The notes under the pieces: generated by a model
Told to the model about the DNA's origin: nothing
Seen by the model: only the letters and a program-made list of their open reading frames with translations
Databases searched by the model: none
Program-made: the position numbers and the translations under genes
NCBI GenBank assembly: GCA_946127115.1
Contig: CAMGYI010000002.1
Location: 124,001-188,000, forward strand
Reading direction: 5' to 3'
DNA length: 64,000 bases
DNA from: an uncultured Chlamydia sp.
Lineage (GTDB): Bacteria; Chlamydiota; Chlamydiia; Chlamydiales; Simkaniaceae
Shown here: positions 1 through 8,999 of the stretch, piece after piece
Layout: every line of letters begins with the position of its first letter
How positions within the stretch are numbered: the first letter of the stretch is position 1

Positions 1-224
1 CATTATCGTCTCGCTTAAAAAATGAATCTCTCTATGTCAAAAAGCAAATTTTAAATTAACTCGTACGCCATAAAAATTTTGGCGCGACTGCTAGAATACG
101 AAAACCTTTGCTTTGTTCCTCTAAGAAACGAACAATTCCTGCATTCAGTCTTGAGACAAGGAAGACACATTCTATAATGCGACAGAGTATGCTCCATGGC
201 TCTTAGAGCTCTTACGTCTTTCCC

Positions 225-510
225 CAAAGAAAAATATATGTCCAAATCCGCAAAAGGCAATGCTGTAAAGCCTAGAAAAAATGTCAGAGCAAAGTCAGGG
301 CTAAAACACGGAATTCTCAATTAAGGATGAGGATCTTTCACAAGCAAGATTGAGTAGAACGGAGATCTGCTTAGTTAAAATTCTACCCCAATATACAAGC
401 TGAACCTGTCCGAACACTTGGTACCAATCCGAAACTGAAAAAAATAGGTCGGGGAAAAAAATTCTTTGTATGTAATGTGGCTATAAGAAACATATGAATC
501 ACAATGGAAT
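225..510 (+). pseudogene. IS605-type tnpB (OrfB) relic, C-terminal part
   Basis: The forward strand reads as the tail of an IS200/IS605 TnpB protein: a KYMSKSAKGN-like stretch, then NVRAKSGL (about 280-304), then PQYTS, TCPNT and a CGYK zinc-finger remnant (about 385-500). Several stop codons interrupt it, including one between PQYTS and TCPNT and one inside the second cysteine pair. The better preserved relic at 41198-41460 on the other strand has the same order (NVKAKPGL, SQTCSN, FLCLGCGYKGYADH), which supports the call. It cannot make a functional protein. I see no gene in positions 1-224. Confidence 0.65.
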
Positions 511-543
511 CAACAAAAATCAATTTTTGCAACAAAATCAAAT

Positions 544-1971
544 TTAGAATCCAGGCATGTATACATTCCCTTCAGAATCAATATTGTACCCTTCAGTCAA
601 AGCATGAGGAGCTGTTTTAGCGATTCCTGCAGCTTTATTAAAGTTTAGAGGAATAGTGGAGTTTTCTTCAGAACAAAGCAAATGCTGCTTATGAGTTTCT
701 AATACTCGTGCGATAAAAGGGAGCCCTAAAATCACTGCCTGCGAGATTCTTTCTTCTTTTGAGAATCCCAATTGAGGGTTATTGGCCAGATTTACAAGTA
801 CAGCAGGTATATAAGTGGGGGTTCTCTCCAATTCTTCACCTTCTCGAATATCTAGTTGCTCGATAATCTGAGCCTGTATTGCCGGAGACAATTTTGAAAC
901 CGCCTGTTTCAAAATTGTACCATCCTTAGAGGTAAATAAGCGTAGCATAGCTCCCACCCGTGTTAGTACACGATCCGTTCGATCTTGGACATTTAATCCC
1001 AACCAGTTAGCTCTAATAGCCAGATATGTATTATACGCATCCATTTCTGTTTTATGAGGGATGGCTAATACCTTACAAGATTCGATCACCACCTCCATTG
1101 CAAGAAAAGAATGCTCTGTATAGACCAATGAAGATTGGTGATTTACGTGGCCTAAAGCACCTGCTACGTCGCAAATGTGTACAAAAATATCAAACGATAA
1201 AGCAATTGGAGATGATGTTGCAATACCGCTTTGTTTTAATTTCAAGAACATCTTTGGCCCACCTTCAATATGGGTTATGTGCCCATAGTGAGCCAGATTT
1301 GCTGTTTGGTTAATTAATTTTTGGCTGTAGGTGCAAGTCGATTAAACGTAGGACAAAGCTCGGGATGCTTTTGGAGAATCTGAATGACCTCTTCATGAAA
1401 GTCATCATGGTCTGGAGCTTTTGCTCCATAAGGTTTAAACACTTCTCTCGCTTTTTCCGATATCACTTAAAACAAGGGCAGCCTCTAGAGCTTGAATGAC
1501 TTCCAACTCTGTCATTCCTTGAAATCTTGATTTCAATAGAGATACCCCTTGTACATGCAGTTGTTCAAAACTTTTTCTAGACAGCTTTGTATCTTCTGGT
1601 TGAGCGTTAGTAAATTCTTGATAGGCCTTATCACTTCCATCAAGAATTAACTGTAGGCTATGAATCGTCATAATTGTCCGGTCAAATTCAATAAATTTCT
1701 TTCCAAAGAGTTGCTCAGAATAGGAGCCTTTTAACCCGGCTCTCCCTTCTTCTGTTTTGCGTACATTTTCATCTGCTAGCCAGAGAATTTCCGAATATTG
1801 ATTTACGCAAAGTCGAACCCAATCAGCACCTCTTACTGTGGAAGATATAATCGGCTGCAGTTGTTCTGGTGAATCAGCAGAGCTTGTATTTGCATAGGCA
1901 CAAGCACAGGTGACAACTCCTAAAAAAATGCCAGCCAAAAGAGCTAATCTAATTCGTCTAGTTTTATGCAT
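544..1971 (-). pseudogene. Secreted protein of unknown function, broken by two compensating frameshifts
   Basis: Three segments join into one protein of about 475 residues. The first (1971 down to about 1457) starts at an ATG behind a GGAGG site and has a signal peptide ending near CAYAN. The second is in another frame (about 1457-1316; VFKPYGAKAPDHDDFHEE). The third returns to the first frame (about 1312-544) and contains HYGHITHIEGG and CDVAGALGHVNHQSS, a histidine-rich core that could bind metal. Net length stays a multiple of three. Both shifts lie at A5 runs (near 1458 and 1320), so sequencing error is possible. I recall similar proteins of unknown function in Legionella and other intracellular bacteria, but give no name. 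Confidence 0.6.
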
Positions 1972-2372
1972 GGTTGATCCTCCATTGGTATGGGTATAAA
2001 AAGATGAATAGATTTTTCTCTGGTTGGGCGAAGGAGATGAAGGACGTATCCAAGAGGGGATGGTAGACGGAGATTATCCTGGGATATAACCTTTTGTTTT
2101 TGATAATATAGCAAAACCCTGTGCTAGACACTAAAAACAACTCTCCACTGTGGGGACCCGTGTGACAAATGACATTTTATTAACTCCAGACTGGTCAAAA
2201 CAACGCAAATGTATCATAAATCAAAATTTATGTCATCCTCAAAGAGATCCTGGTACAAACATCGATTTTTCGCAATTTTCTGTTTTGGAACTCTTGCAAA
2301 CCGGAGGTTCGCAAGAGCTTCTTTTAGGAAGTATAATGAACTATTCCCAAGAAAACTGAAAAAACAAGCAAT

Positions 2373-2725
2373 TCATAGTATTTTTGAACTACTTGAAAAA
2401 TGCCGCATCTGGGCAGGAGGGCTTAATTGAAACAAATACCTGGGGAATCGATTGCTAATAATCGCTAGATATTGAAGCAGATTGCTTCCATTAAATGCAA
2501 AGAATTGATTTTTGGTTATTCCCCTATAACACACTCTTCGATTCCTTTTAGAAAAAGAACTCTCATAAGGAGATCTCAGACCGGTATACCAACAATCTTT
2601 GTCCCTATTTTTACCCTTCATATTATTTTCCTTGATTAGCAGCCAAGTGACGCTGCTTTGTCTCTGTTATTCGCTTTGTTGGTTTTGTGGCAGTATCCTT
2701 TGTCTGCTTAAGACACCACCTTGCT
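2373..2725 (-). pseudogene. IS5-family transposase relic, C-terminal DDE region
   Basis: The reverse strand contains ADKGYCHKTN (about 2700), then MKGKNRDKDCWYTGLRSPYE, then FSKRNRRVCYRGITKNQF. These match the end of the catalytic domain of IS5-type transposases (Y-A-D-K-G-Y, then RSPYE/RVRYRG-KNQF). The first stretch is out of frame with the rest and a stop separates them, so the gene is dead. No N-terminal half or terminal inverted repeats are recognisable. The rest of 1972-2372 has only short doubtful reading frames. Confidence 0.7.
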
Positions 2726-2762
2726 TAGATTAGAGTAGGGGAAGATATGAAAAAGACATCCG

Positions 2763-2778
2763 ACATCCATTAGGATGT
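2763..2778. promoter_or_regulatory. Short palindrome upstream of the efflux operon
   Basis: ACATCC-ATTA-GGATGT is a perfect 6-bp inverted repeat about 110 bp upstream of the efflux operon, at the edge of a very AT-rich leader (2800-2880). It could be a repressor operator, as tripartite pumps are often regulated locally, but no regulator gene adjoins it and no -35/-10 pair stands out. Low confidence. Confidence 0.25.
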
Positions 2779-2887
2779 AATAATTACGCATTCTAGTGTC
2801 AATATAAATGTTATTTATGAAAAATTTAAAATAATATTTTTTTAAATAATAATCGATTGGTTATATACAAAAAAGGAGGATCCTTAA

Positions 2888-3796
2888 ATGAACCGTAAAT
2901 ACATCCTGCCTATACTGGCTTTTTTCGGGCTCTTCTTTGCTCTCTTTATGGTATTTTATGGAGCAAGGACCCCTCCGATACCTCCAATTGAATTCCCCCC
3001 TCCTATCCCCCCCTATAGACATTACGTTGCTGGAGCAGGAATTGTGGAAGCGGCATCAGAAGACATCAAGATTGGGACACCCTTTAATGAGATTGTCACT
3101 GATGTTTTCGTAAATGTGGGACAAATCGTAAAGAAAGATACTCCCCTCTTCCAGCTCAACATTGAAACGCTCAGTGCTGAGTATGAAGAAGCGCAACAGA
3201 AGAGGGATGTCGCCAAAACCAAATATGAAGATCAGAAAACAGAGCTTTCTCTCTATCAGAGTCTCAAAGATAAACGGGCAGTGAGTAAAAATGAACTCAA
3301 TAAGCAGTACTATTCGACAGAAACCGTCTTAAATGAACTGAAAGAAGCCAAGGCCTCGATCGACGTCATTGCCTCAAAAATTCATCGCTCAACAATTCGT
3401 GCCCCAATCGATGGACAAATCCTCCAAGTAAACATCCATGTAGGCGAATCTGCGGATGTCAATCCTTTCGATAACGAACCTCATATGCTCTTTGGACAAA
3501 CTGATCCGCTTCATATTCGGGTAGAAGTTGATGAGGATGATGTTTGGCGCGTACAAGAAGGGTCCCCTGCAGTCGCATATGTTCGGGGAAATAGTTCAAT
3601 CAGAGTCCCTCTGAACTTTCTCTATATTGAACCCTATGTCATTCCCAAAGCTGCACTAACCGGAGACAACCAAGAGAGAGTCGACACTCGCGTACTGCAA
3701 ATTATCTATTTTTTTGAAAAAGGAAAACTACCCATTTATCCGGGACAGATCATGGATATCTATATCAAAGGAATCCCGGCAAATGAAAGGTACTAA
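2888..3796 (+). CDS. HlyD/MacA-type periplasmic membrane-fusion protein
   Basis: Periplasmic adaptor of a tripartite efflux system that links the inner-membrane ABC transporter to the outer-membrane channel. The 302-residue protein has an N-terminal signal anchor (LPILAFFGLFFALFMVFYG), a proline-rich linker, a barrel-sandwich half ending in VFVNVGQIVKKDTPLFQL, a coiled-coil hairpin (about residues 100-160), the returning lipoyl-like half (IRAPIDGQIL, near 170) and a beta-barrel (IRVEVDEDDVW, near 212). The ATG follows an AAAGGAGG site. It is the first gene of a four-gene operon and overlaps the next by 14 bp. Substrate unknown. Confidence 0.88.
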   Translation: MNRKYILPILAFFGLFFALFMVFYGARTPPIPPIEFPPPIPPYRHYVAGAGIVEAASEDIKIGTPFNEIVTDVFVNVGQIVKKDTPLFQLNIETLSAEYEEAQQKRDVAKTKYEDQKTELSLYQSLKDKRAVSKNELNKQYYSTETVLNELKEAKASIDVIASKIHRSTIRAPIDGQILQVNIHVGESADVNPFDNEPHMLFGQTDPLHIRVEVDEDDVWRVQEGSPAVAYVRGNSSIRVPLNFLYIEPYVIPKAALTGDNQERVDTRVLQIIYFFEKGKLPIYPGQIMDIYIKGIPANERY

Positions 3797-5171
3797 ATTT
3801 GCTTTACTTCTCTTATTGACAGGATGCGCTGTAGGGCCAAATTATCAGTCCCCATCCGTTATTCTTCCAGAAAACTATGGAGAACCCCATAGCGATGAAG
3901 GAATTGATGAAGTCGCTCTCAAAAGATGGTGGACAGCTTTTGATGACCCACTCCTTGATGTTCTTATTCATGAAGCTCTTTCCCAAAACTATGACTTGAA
4001 AATCGCCATTGAAAAGGTCAATGAAGTCAGAGCCCTTTACCAAATTGAAGCAGCCGAACTCTACCCAAAAATCAACATGACAGCAGATGAGCAACGCACC
4101 CGCATCAGCCAGTCTCTTTTCGATGCTCCTTTTATGGGACCTCCCTATCAAAACTTCTACAAGGTTGGCTTTGATGCAAGTTGGGAAGTGGACATTTTTG
4201 GAAAGCGAAGGCGAGAAAAGGAGGCAGCCTATTATGAATACGAAGCCGAGATCAATAGTGCCCGCGATGTATATATTACACTTCTCGGTGAACTAGCCTC
4301 CACCTATATTGAAATCCGGAGCTTCCAGCATCGAGTGACGCTTTCGAAAAAGAATATCTACATTCAAAAAGAGCTCTTAGCTCTTGCTGAATCTCGCTTT
4401 AGCGCAGGACTCGATAGTGAAATTGAGCCTCAACAGGTTCGCTTTAACTTAGAAAAGTCTGAAGCAATCCTCCCAGAACTTGAAACCAATTATCGCCGTG
4501 CAATTCACCGGATGGCGGTACTCCTTGGAAAACATCCTCAAAGTCTCTATAATGATTTTGATGAGCAACGCGCTATTCCTAAAAGTACAGCCTCAATTCC
4601 TATTGGTCTTCCTTCTGATCTTCTCAGACGCCGTCCAGATATTCGACAGGCAGAAAGAACTCTCGCTTCAGCTACCGCAAATATAGGCTCTGCCATTGCT
4701 GATCTCTTCCCTCGATTTTCCCTTTTAGGAACCTTCGGTTTTGAAAGTAACCGCACAAATAATTGGTTCAAATCGCGTAGTCGCACCTGGTCGATTGGTC
4801 CCAATATGCAATGGCCAATCATCTATTTTGGGCGGATTAGAGCAAATATTCGGGTGCAAAATGCCAAGCAACAGCAGGTCCTTTTCGATTACGAGCAAAC
4901 TATCCTTACCTCGCTTGAAAATGTAGAAAATGCCCTGGTTTCCTATTACAAGGAAGATGAAAGGGTGGACCGCTTTGAAAAACAGGTGGGCAGTGCCACA
5001 CGCACTTACGAGCTAACGCGAGATCGCTACGTTAGTGGACTTGTGGATTTCTCAGCTCTTCTTGATGCTGACAACGCACGCATCTCGGCAGAAAATAACC
5101 TTGTAGATAGTACCCAAGCGCTGAGCACCAATCTTGTTGCCCTTTATAAGTCACTTGGTGGGGAATGGTAG
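3783..5171 (+). CDS. NodT/OprM-type outer-membrane efflux lipoprotein
   Basis: TolC-family outer-membrane channel of 462 residues. The ATG at 3783 gives a lipoprotein signal ending in LLLLTGC, then AVGPNYQSP, the hallmark start of NodT/OprM-type factors. Two outer-membrane-efflux repeats follow, with conserved motifs DLLRRRPDIRQAERTLASA (about residue 280) and YVSGLVDFSALLDA (about 420). It overlaps the adaptor gene by 14 bp and its stop abuts the permease ATG, so expression is coupled. A longer in-frame start at 3714 would destroy the lipoprotein signal and is rejected. Confidence 0.92.
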   Translation: MKGTKFALLLLLTGCAVGPNYQSPSVILPENYGEPHSDEGIDEVALKRWWTAFDDPLLDVLIHEALSQNYDLKIAIEKVNEVRALYQIEAAELYPKINMTADEQRTRISQSLFDAPFMGPPYQNFYKVGFDASWEVDIFGKRRREKEAAYYEYEAEINSARDVYITLLGELASTYIEIRSFQHRVTLSKKNIYIQKELLALAESRFSAGLDSEIEPQQVRFNLEKSEAILPELETNYRRAIHRMAVLLGKHPQSLYNDFDEQRAIPKSTASIPIGLPSDLLRRRPDIRQAERTLASATANIGSAIADLFPRFSLLGTFGFESNRTNNWFKSRSRTWSIGPNMQWPIIYFGRIRANIRVQNAKQQQVLFDYEQTILTSLENVENALVSYYKEDERVDRFEKQVGSATRTYELTRDRYVSGLVDFSALLDADNARISAENNLVDSTQALSTNLVALYKSLGGEW

Positions 5172-6338
5172 ATGCTCCTTCTTGCAATCAAAATTCTTAT
5201 CGGTGACAAAGCAAAGTTTATCGGAATTGTTTTGGGATTAAGCTTTTCCTCTTTGATCATTGTCCAGCAGTCTTCAATCTTTTCTGGACTAATGGTTCGA
5301 ACTTTTGGTTTTATCACCGACACCTCTCAAGCAGATATTTGGGTAATGGATAGGCAGGTTCAATTTATCGACGATGTAAAACCTCTTCGCAATACTCAAC
5401 TCTACCTTGTCCGAGGAATTGAAGGAGTGAAGTGGGCTGTTCCCTTTTACAAGGGACTTCTCAAAGCGCGCCTTCGTAGTGGTAATTTTCAGATGTGTAA
5501 TGTGATTGGAATTGATGATTCAACATTGATCGGAGGACCTCCACGCATGAGCGAAGGAGAAATTTCTGATCTTAGACTCGTCGATGCAATTATCGTCAAT
5601 AAAGTAGGTGCCGATAAAATGCTTGCTGAAAATGGAATCTACAATCCGGGGAAAAGACCGGTGCTTCCCCTCAGAGTAGGTGAAGTTCTTGAAATCAACG
5701 ACCGGAGGGCCCAAGTTGTTGGAATTTGTGATTCATCACGTACATTCCAATCCCAACCCGTAATCTATACGACTTACAATCGAGCGCTTAATTACGCCCC
5801 TCCAGAGAGAAAACAACTTTCCTACATCCTTGTCAAAGCGCAAGAAGGCCTCTCTCCAAAAGAACTTTGCCGTTGTATTAACGCCCATTCAGGGCTTATT
5901 GCCTATACCAACCGAGAGTTTAAAAAGCTCACCTTCAACTATTATATGGAAAACACCGGGATTCCTCTTAATTTTGGGATTGCAGTTCTTTTGGGAATCA
6001 TTATTGGAATGGCTATTTCTGGTCAGACTTTTTATAATTTCATCCTTGATAACCTTCGCTTCCTTGCTACATTTAAAGCAATGGGTGCCAATAACCGCCT
6101 ACTCACAAAAATGGTTTTTCTTCAGGCCGTTTGGGTTGGGTTTATCGGGTGGGGGCTAGGTATTGGTGCCGCCGCAGTTTTCGGGTGGTTTTCACGAAAT
6201 AGCGACCTCTCCTTCCTTCTAATCTGGCAACTATATGTGATTAGCGGCATTGTGATGTTTTTAATTACCGGTCTTTCCGCATGGATAGGCCTTAATCGGG
6301 TCTACCGCTTAGACCCTGCAATCGTTTTCAAGAGTTAA
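5172..6338 (+). CDS. ABC transporter permease, FtsX/MacB (DevC-like) family
   Basis: Inner-membrane permease of 388 residues. One N-terminal membrane segment (about residues 10-35) is followed by a large periplasmic domain (about 45-260; QADIWVMDRQVQFIDDV near the start) and three C-terminal membrane segments (about 270-380), the topology of MacB, LolC and DevC permeases. The region FLATFKAMGANNRLL is the cytoplasmic coupling loop typical of FtsX-type permeases. It starts directly after the channel gene's stop and ends 3 bp before the ATPase. It has no fused ATPase domain, so the system resembles DevBCA rather than MacB. Confidence 0.9.
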   Translation: MLLLAIKILIGDKAKFIGIVLGLSFSSLIIVQQSSIFSGLMVRTFGFITDTSQADIWVMDRQVQFIDDVKPLRNTQLYLVRGIEGVKWAVPFYKGLLKARLRSGNFQMCNVIGIDDSTLIGGPPRMSEGEISDLRLVDAIIVNKVGADKMLAENGIYNPGKRPVLPLRVGEVLEINDRRAQVVGICDSSRTFQSQPVIYTTYNRALNYAPPERKQLSYILVKAQEGLSPKELCRCINAHSGLIAYTNREFKKLTFNYYMENTGIPLNFGIAVLLGIIIGMAISGQTFYNFILDNLRFLATFKAMGANNRLLTKMVFLQAVWVGFIGWGLGIGAAAVFGWFSRNSDLSFLLIWQLYVISGIVMFLITGLSAWIGLNRVYRLDPAIVFKS

Positions 6339-6341
6339 GAC

Positions 6342-7040
6342 ATGAAAAATGAAGTTGCTGTGAAATGTTCCCAGATTCGAAAATCTTTTGGAGAGGGAAA
6401 CCTTCGCTTTGAAGTGCTCCATGGCATTGATCTTGAGGTCAAGGTGGGAGAACTCTTAATGCTTGTTGGCCCTTCAGGATCTGGGAAAACCACTCTCATC
6501 TCGATCATCGCAGGGATCTTGAGCCATGACGATGGGCACTGCGAATTATTTGGAAACGATATCGATACTTTTTCTGATGCGGAAAAAACAAAATTTCGAG
6601 GGAAAAATCTTGGATTTGTCTTTCAATCCTTTAATCTTATTCCAATGCTTTCCAACCCTGAAAACGTTGCGATTCCTCTTCTTCTTAATCATATGGAAAG
6701 ACACGAAGCTATAAAACTTGCAGAAAAGCGCCTCGATCAATTTGGTCTGGGAGATAAAGTCAATAACTTTCCCAAACAACTTTCTGGAGGACAGCAGCAA
6801 CGTGTTGCAATTGCTCGCGCAGTGATCCACAACCCCAAACTGATCGTATGCGACGAACCCACGAGTGCCCTCGATCATGAAAACGGAGCACTCGTCCTCA
6901 ATCATCTCAGAGAAATTGTCGATGAAGAAAATCGAACCTTGATTGTTGTCACTCACGACTCTCGTATTTTTGACTATGCCGATCGCATTGTCTACCTAGA
7001 AGATGGCAATGTTGCTTCCGAAAAATCTAATCATGGGTAA
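6342..7040 (+). CDS. ABC transporter ATPase, LolD/DevA/MacB type
   Basis: ATP-hydrolysing subunit of the efflux system, 232 residues. Visible motifs are Walker A GPSGSGKT (about residue 42), a Q-loop at [11 protein letters not shown], the signature LSGGQQQR (about 146), Walker [13 protein letters not shown] (about 168) and the H-loop VVTHD (about 202). The close spacing and four complementary products make 2888-7040 a complete tripartite exporter. The role could be export of a lipid, peptide or toxic compound; sequence does not decide. Confidence 0.93.
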   Translation: MKNEVAVKCSQIRKSFGEGNLRFEVLHGIDLEVKVGELLMLVGPSGSGKTTLISIIAGILSHDDGHCELFGNDIDTFSDAEKTKFRGKNLGFVFQSFNLIPMLSNPENVAIPLLLNHMERHEAIKLAEKRLDQFGLGDKVNNFPKQLSGGQQQRVAIARAVIHNPKLIVCDEPTSALDHENGALVLNHLREIVDEENRTLIVVTHDSRIFDYADRIVYLEDGNVASEKSNHG

Positions 7041-7177
7041 CACTCCCTATCCAGAGATGGGGACAAAATTGGTCCAGTAAATGGACCTGGTGCGAACTGA
7101 AGGATTTTTTTCAGAGAGTGAGGAATTCTTCCTTGTCAAAGTCAAAAAGCGATATATCCGGAAAATTTCATTTTTTA

Positions 7178-8212
7178 TTATAACCTCGAAAACTCATACC
7201 AATCAAAAAATAGATAGTTATTATCCGTATCATTATGAGCTGCAAAGACACCGGTAGGATACATTGGAGGAATTTTCTCCGATGTTGTTGCAATTCCATC
7301 GGTGCGTCGCACTCCTCGAAGCCCCGCAGACTTGACAAACTTGTTATTCCCTTCTCTTTGATAAATCTTAAACGTAGAATCGCCTTGGCTTGAGACAATG
7401 ATATACCCCTTCCCGTTGGGTTTCTTATACAATGTTAGCCCTTCACGGTCTCCCTGAATCCCATCCCGCACGCCAAATACTTGAATAAAGGGACCTTTTT
7501 TCACATTCGGATCAGCATAAAACTTGAGTAGCGCATAGCGCTCATCAGAGCAATAGAGGTAGCCATACTCATCATCAGCTACCATCCCCTCGACAAAACT
7601 TTTCATCTCATACTTTCCAAATTTTCGGAGGAGGTTTCCCTTAATTTTTCCAGTTCCATCATCGCTTAAAATGATTTGGTGAATGTTATCTGTCTCCTTT
7701 CGGGTGACAAAAGCAAAGAGCTGTCCATCTTTTATCCGCTTATAGAGACAAAATCCATAGGTGTCTTCTTCAAATCCAGTTGAAATTCCTTCAGGAGAAG
7801 TGATATCCGTTAATTTTCGCGTTTCAGGATCAATGGCAAAAATCTTAATTTCATTGGTGCTTCGTACAGCGCATCCCACAACATCAAAGGTCCCAGAAAT
7901 TAGACGGATATTATATCTAACACTCACCCCCGTGGGACAATTGATATGGGAAGAGCGATCAATGATGTTCCCATTTAAATCATAAACATAGAGAGCACCA
8001 CTTGCACTTTTATCATTTCCAATGATCACACTGCTTTGAAGATTCGTGGGATGATTCCAAAACCCTACCTCATCAGCCTCTCCAGGAACAGGACGGGTCT
8101 CCGCTTTAGCACGTGGCCCCTCTCTCAAGCGGCGATCGGAAATGTGACCGCAAGAGGTAAGAAAAAGAAGTAATGCCAACCCAGATCTCATAAAATATCT
8201 GAAAAAAGACAT
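7178..8212 (-). CDS. Phytase-like beta-propeller lipoprotein
   Basis: Probable phosphatase of the six-bladed, calcium-dependent phytase family. From the ATG at 8212 the 344-residue product has a short signal with lipobox LLFLTSC. It then shows the phytase pattern: DEVGFWNHPTN (family D-x-A-x-W-x-x-P), VIIGNDKSASGALYVYDLNG, GFCLYKR and EGMVADDEYGYLYCSDE. The frame stays open 53 codons upstream, but this start gives the lipoprotein signal. Members hydrolyse phytate or other phosphate esters outside the cytoplasm; the substrate here is unproven. Convergent with the efflux operon. Confidence 0.8.
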   Translation of the reverse strand: MSFFRYFMRSGLALLLFLTSCGHISDRRLREGPRAKAETRPVPGEADEVGFWNHPTNLQSSVIIGNDKSASGALYVYDLNGNIIDRSSHINCPTGVSVRYNIRLISGTFDVVGCAVRSTNEIKIFAIDPETRKLTDITSPEGISTGFEEDTYGFCLYKRIKDGQLFAFVTRKETDNIHQIILSDDGTGKIKGNLLRKFGKYEMKSFVEGMVADDEYGYLYCSDERYALLKFYADPNVKKGPFIQVFGVRDGIQGDREGLTLYKKPNGKGYIIVSSQGDSTFKIYQREGNNKFVKSAGLRGVRRTDGIATTSEKIPPMYPTGVFAAHNDTDNNYLFFDWYEFSRL

Positions 8213-8340
8213 GCAAAACACTTTTCTAGATACCGAACAAACTCTAACAGGAAAGGTCTTTAAACCTTTCCAAAAGAGTTCCTTGGAACGATTGAAAAAT
8301 AAATTTTGCAGGTTTTCCTGGATTTCATGCAACATCCAGG

Positions 8341-8892
8341 CTAGACAGTACGTCGTTTTCGTGCAACCCATATGAGCAATACCACCACTCCTATTGTAAT
8401 CGGTAACATAACCGTATAAAGATACTCAGCAAGCACTGCTGCTGCTGCTGCAAACAAACCAAGTAGAATCCCAATCACAAAAAATGTCGGTTCCACATAG
8501 ATACCAGTGATGAATGTATTTAATGCAAGAAGGGTTAAGACAATAAGCCCTGCTTCAAAGCGTCCCATGAGACCAATACTCACAAAAACAGAGACTAAAT
8601 AAACCGCTAAGGCGAGGCCAAACCACTGCACCAACTCGTGCCAAATTGTAGTTGTACTCATCACACGTTGCTTATGTCTTAGATACCAAGACAGGAACAA
8701 ACAAAGGACTGCAAAAATAGGAACCATCCATCGCCAGTAATCCCAAGCACCATTTGTCCGTAGGTCTGAAACAATTAGCCCTATAAATGAAAACCCAAGC
8801 ATAATAATCGCAACCACTAGACGCATTTTCCAATAATGGTGATGCTTCTTAATGACAATTTCTTCGCTGCTTCCAACCACAGCACACCCCAA
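8341..8892 (-). CDS. Integral membrane protein, unknown function
   Basis: Small polytopic protein with about five hydrophobic segments (beginning VVAIIMLGFSFIGLIV, then MVPIFAVLCLFLSWYL, LALAVYLVSVFVSIGL, LTLLALNTFITGI and an alanine-rich VIGILLGLFAAAAAVLA) and a basic C-terminus RKRR. The polar N-terminus SSEEIVIKKHHHYWK looks cytoplasmic. The start shown is TTG; GTG at about 8880 or ATG at 8826 are possible. No family is recognised. Confidence 0.6.
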   Translation of the reverse strand: MGCAVVGSSEEIVIKKHHHYWKMRLVVAIIMLGFSFIGLIVSDLRTNGAWDYWRWMVPIFAVLCLFLSWYLRHKQRVMSTTTIWHELVQWFGLALAVYLVSVFVSIGLMGRFEAGLIVLTLLALNTFITGIYVEPTFFVIGILLGLFAAAAAVLAEYLYTVMLPITIGVVVLLIWVARKRRTV

Positions 8893-8999
8893 ATCAAATA
8901 ATATCTTTTCAAGGTACTAAAAAAAACCGAAAAAGTCAATTGACATATACGACAAACTTTTCAACACTTGTTCTCCAAACAAGCCCACATGGGGAAATA

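Noticed and set aside
51-320. 89-codon minus-strand frame at the window start
   Set aside because: It lies antisense to the tnpB relic, has no ribosome-binding site or family resemblance, and its composition is not gene-like.
2150-2430. Two overlapping plus-strand frames of about 70 codons
   Set aside because: No start signal, no motif, and they run into the IS5 relic on the opposite strand.
7070-7086. GGTCCA-GTAAA-TGGACC hairpin after the efflux operon as a terminator
   Set aside because: Only a 6-bp stem and no T tract follows, so termination is not supported.
8940-8999. Earlier TTG start for the oligopeptidase
   Set aside because: The extension is low-complexity and the ATG at 9000 matches the family start.
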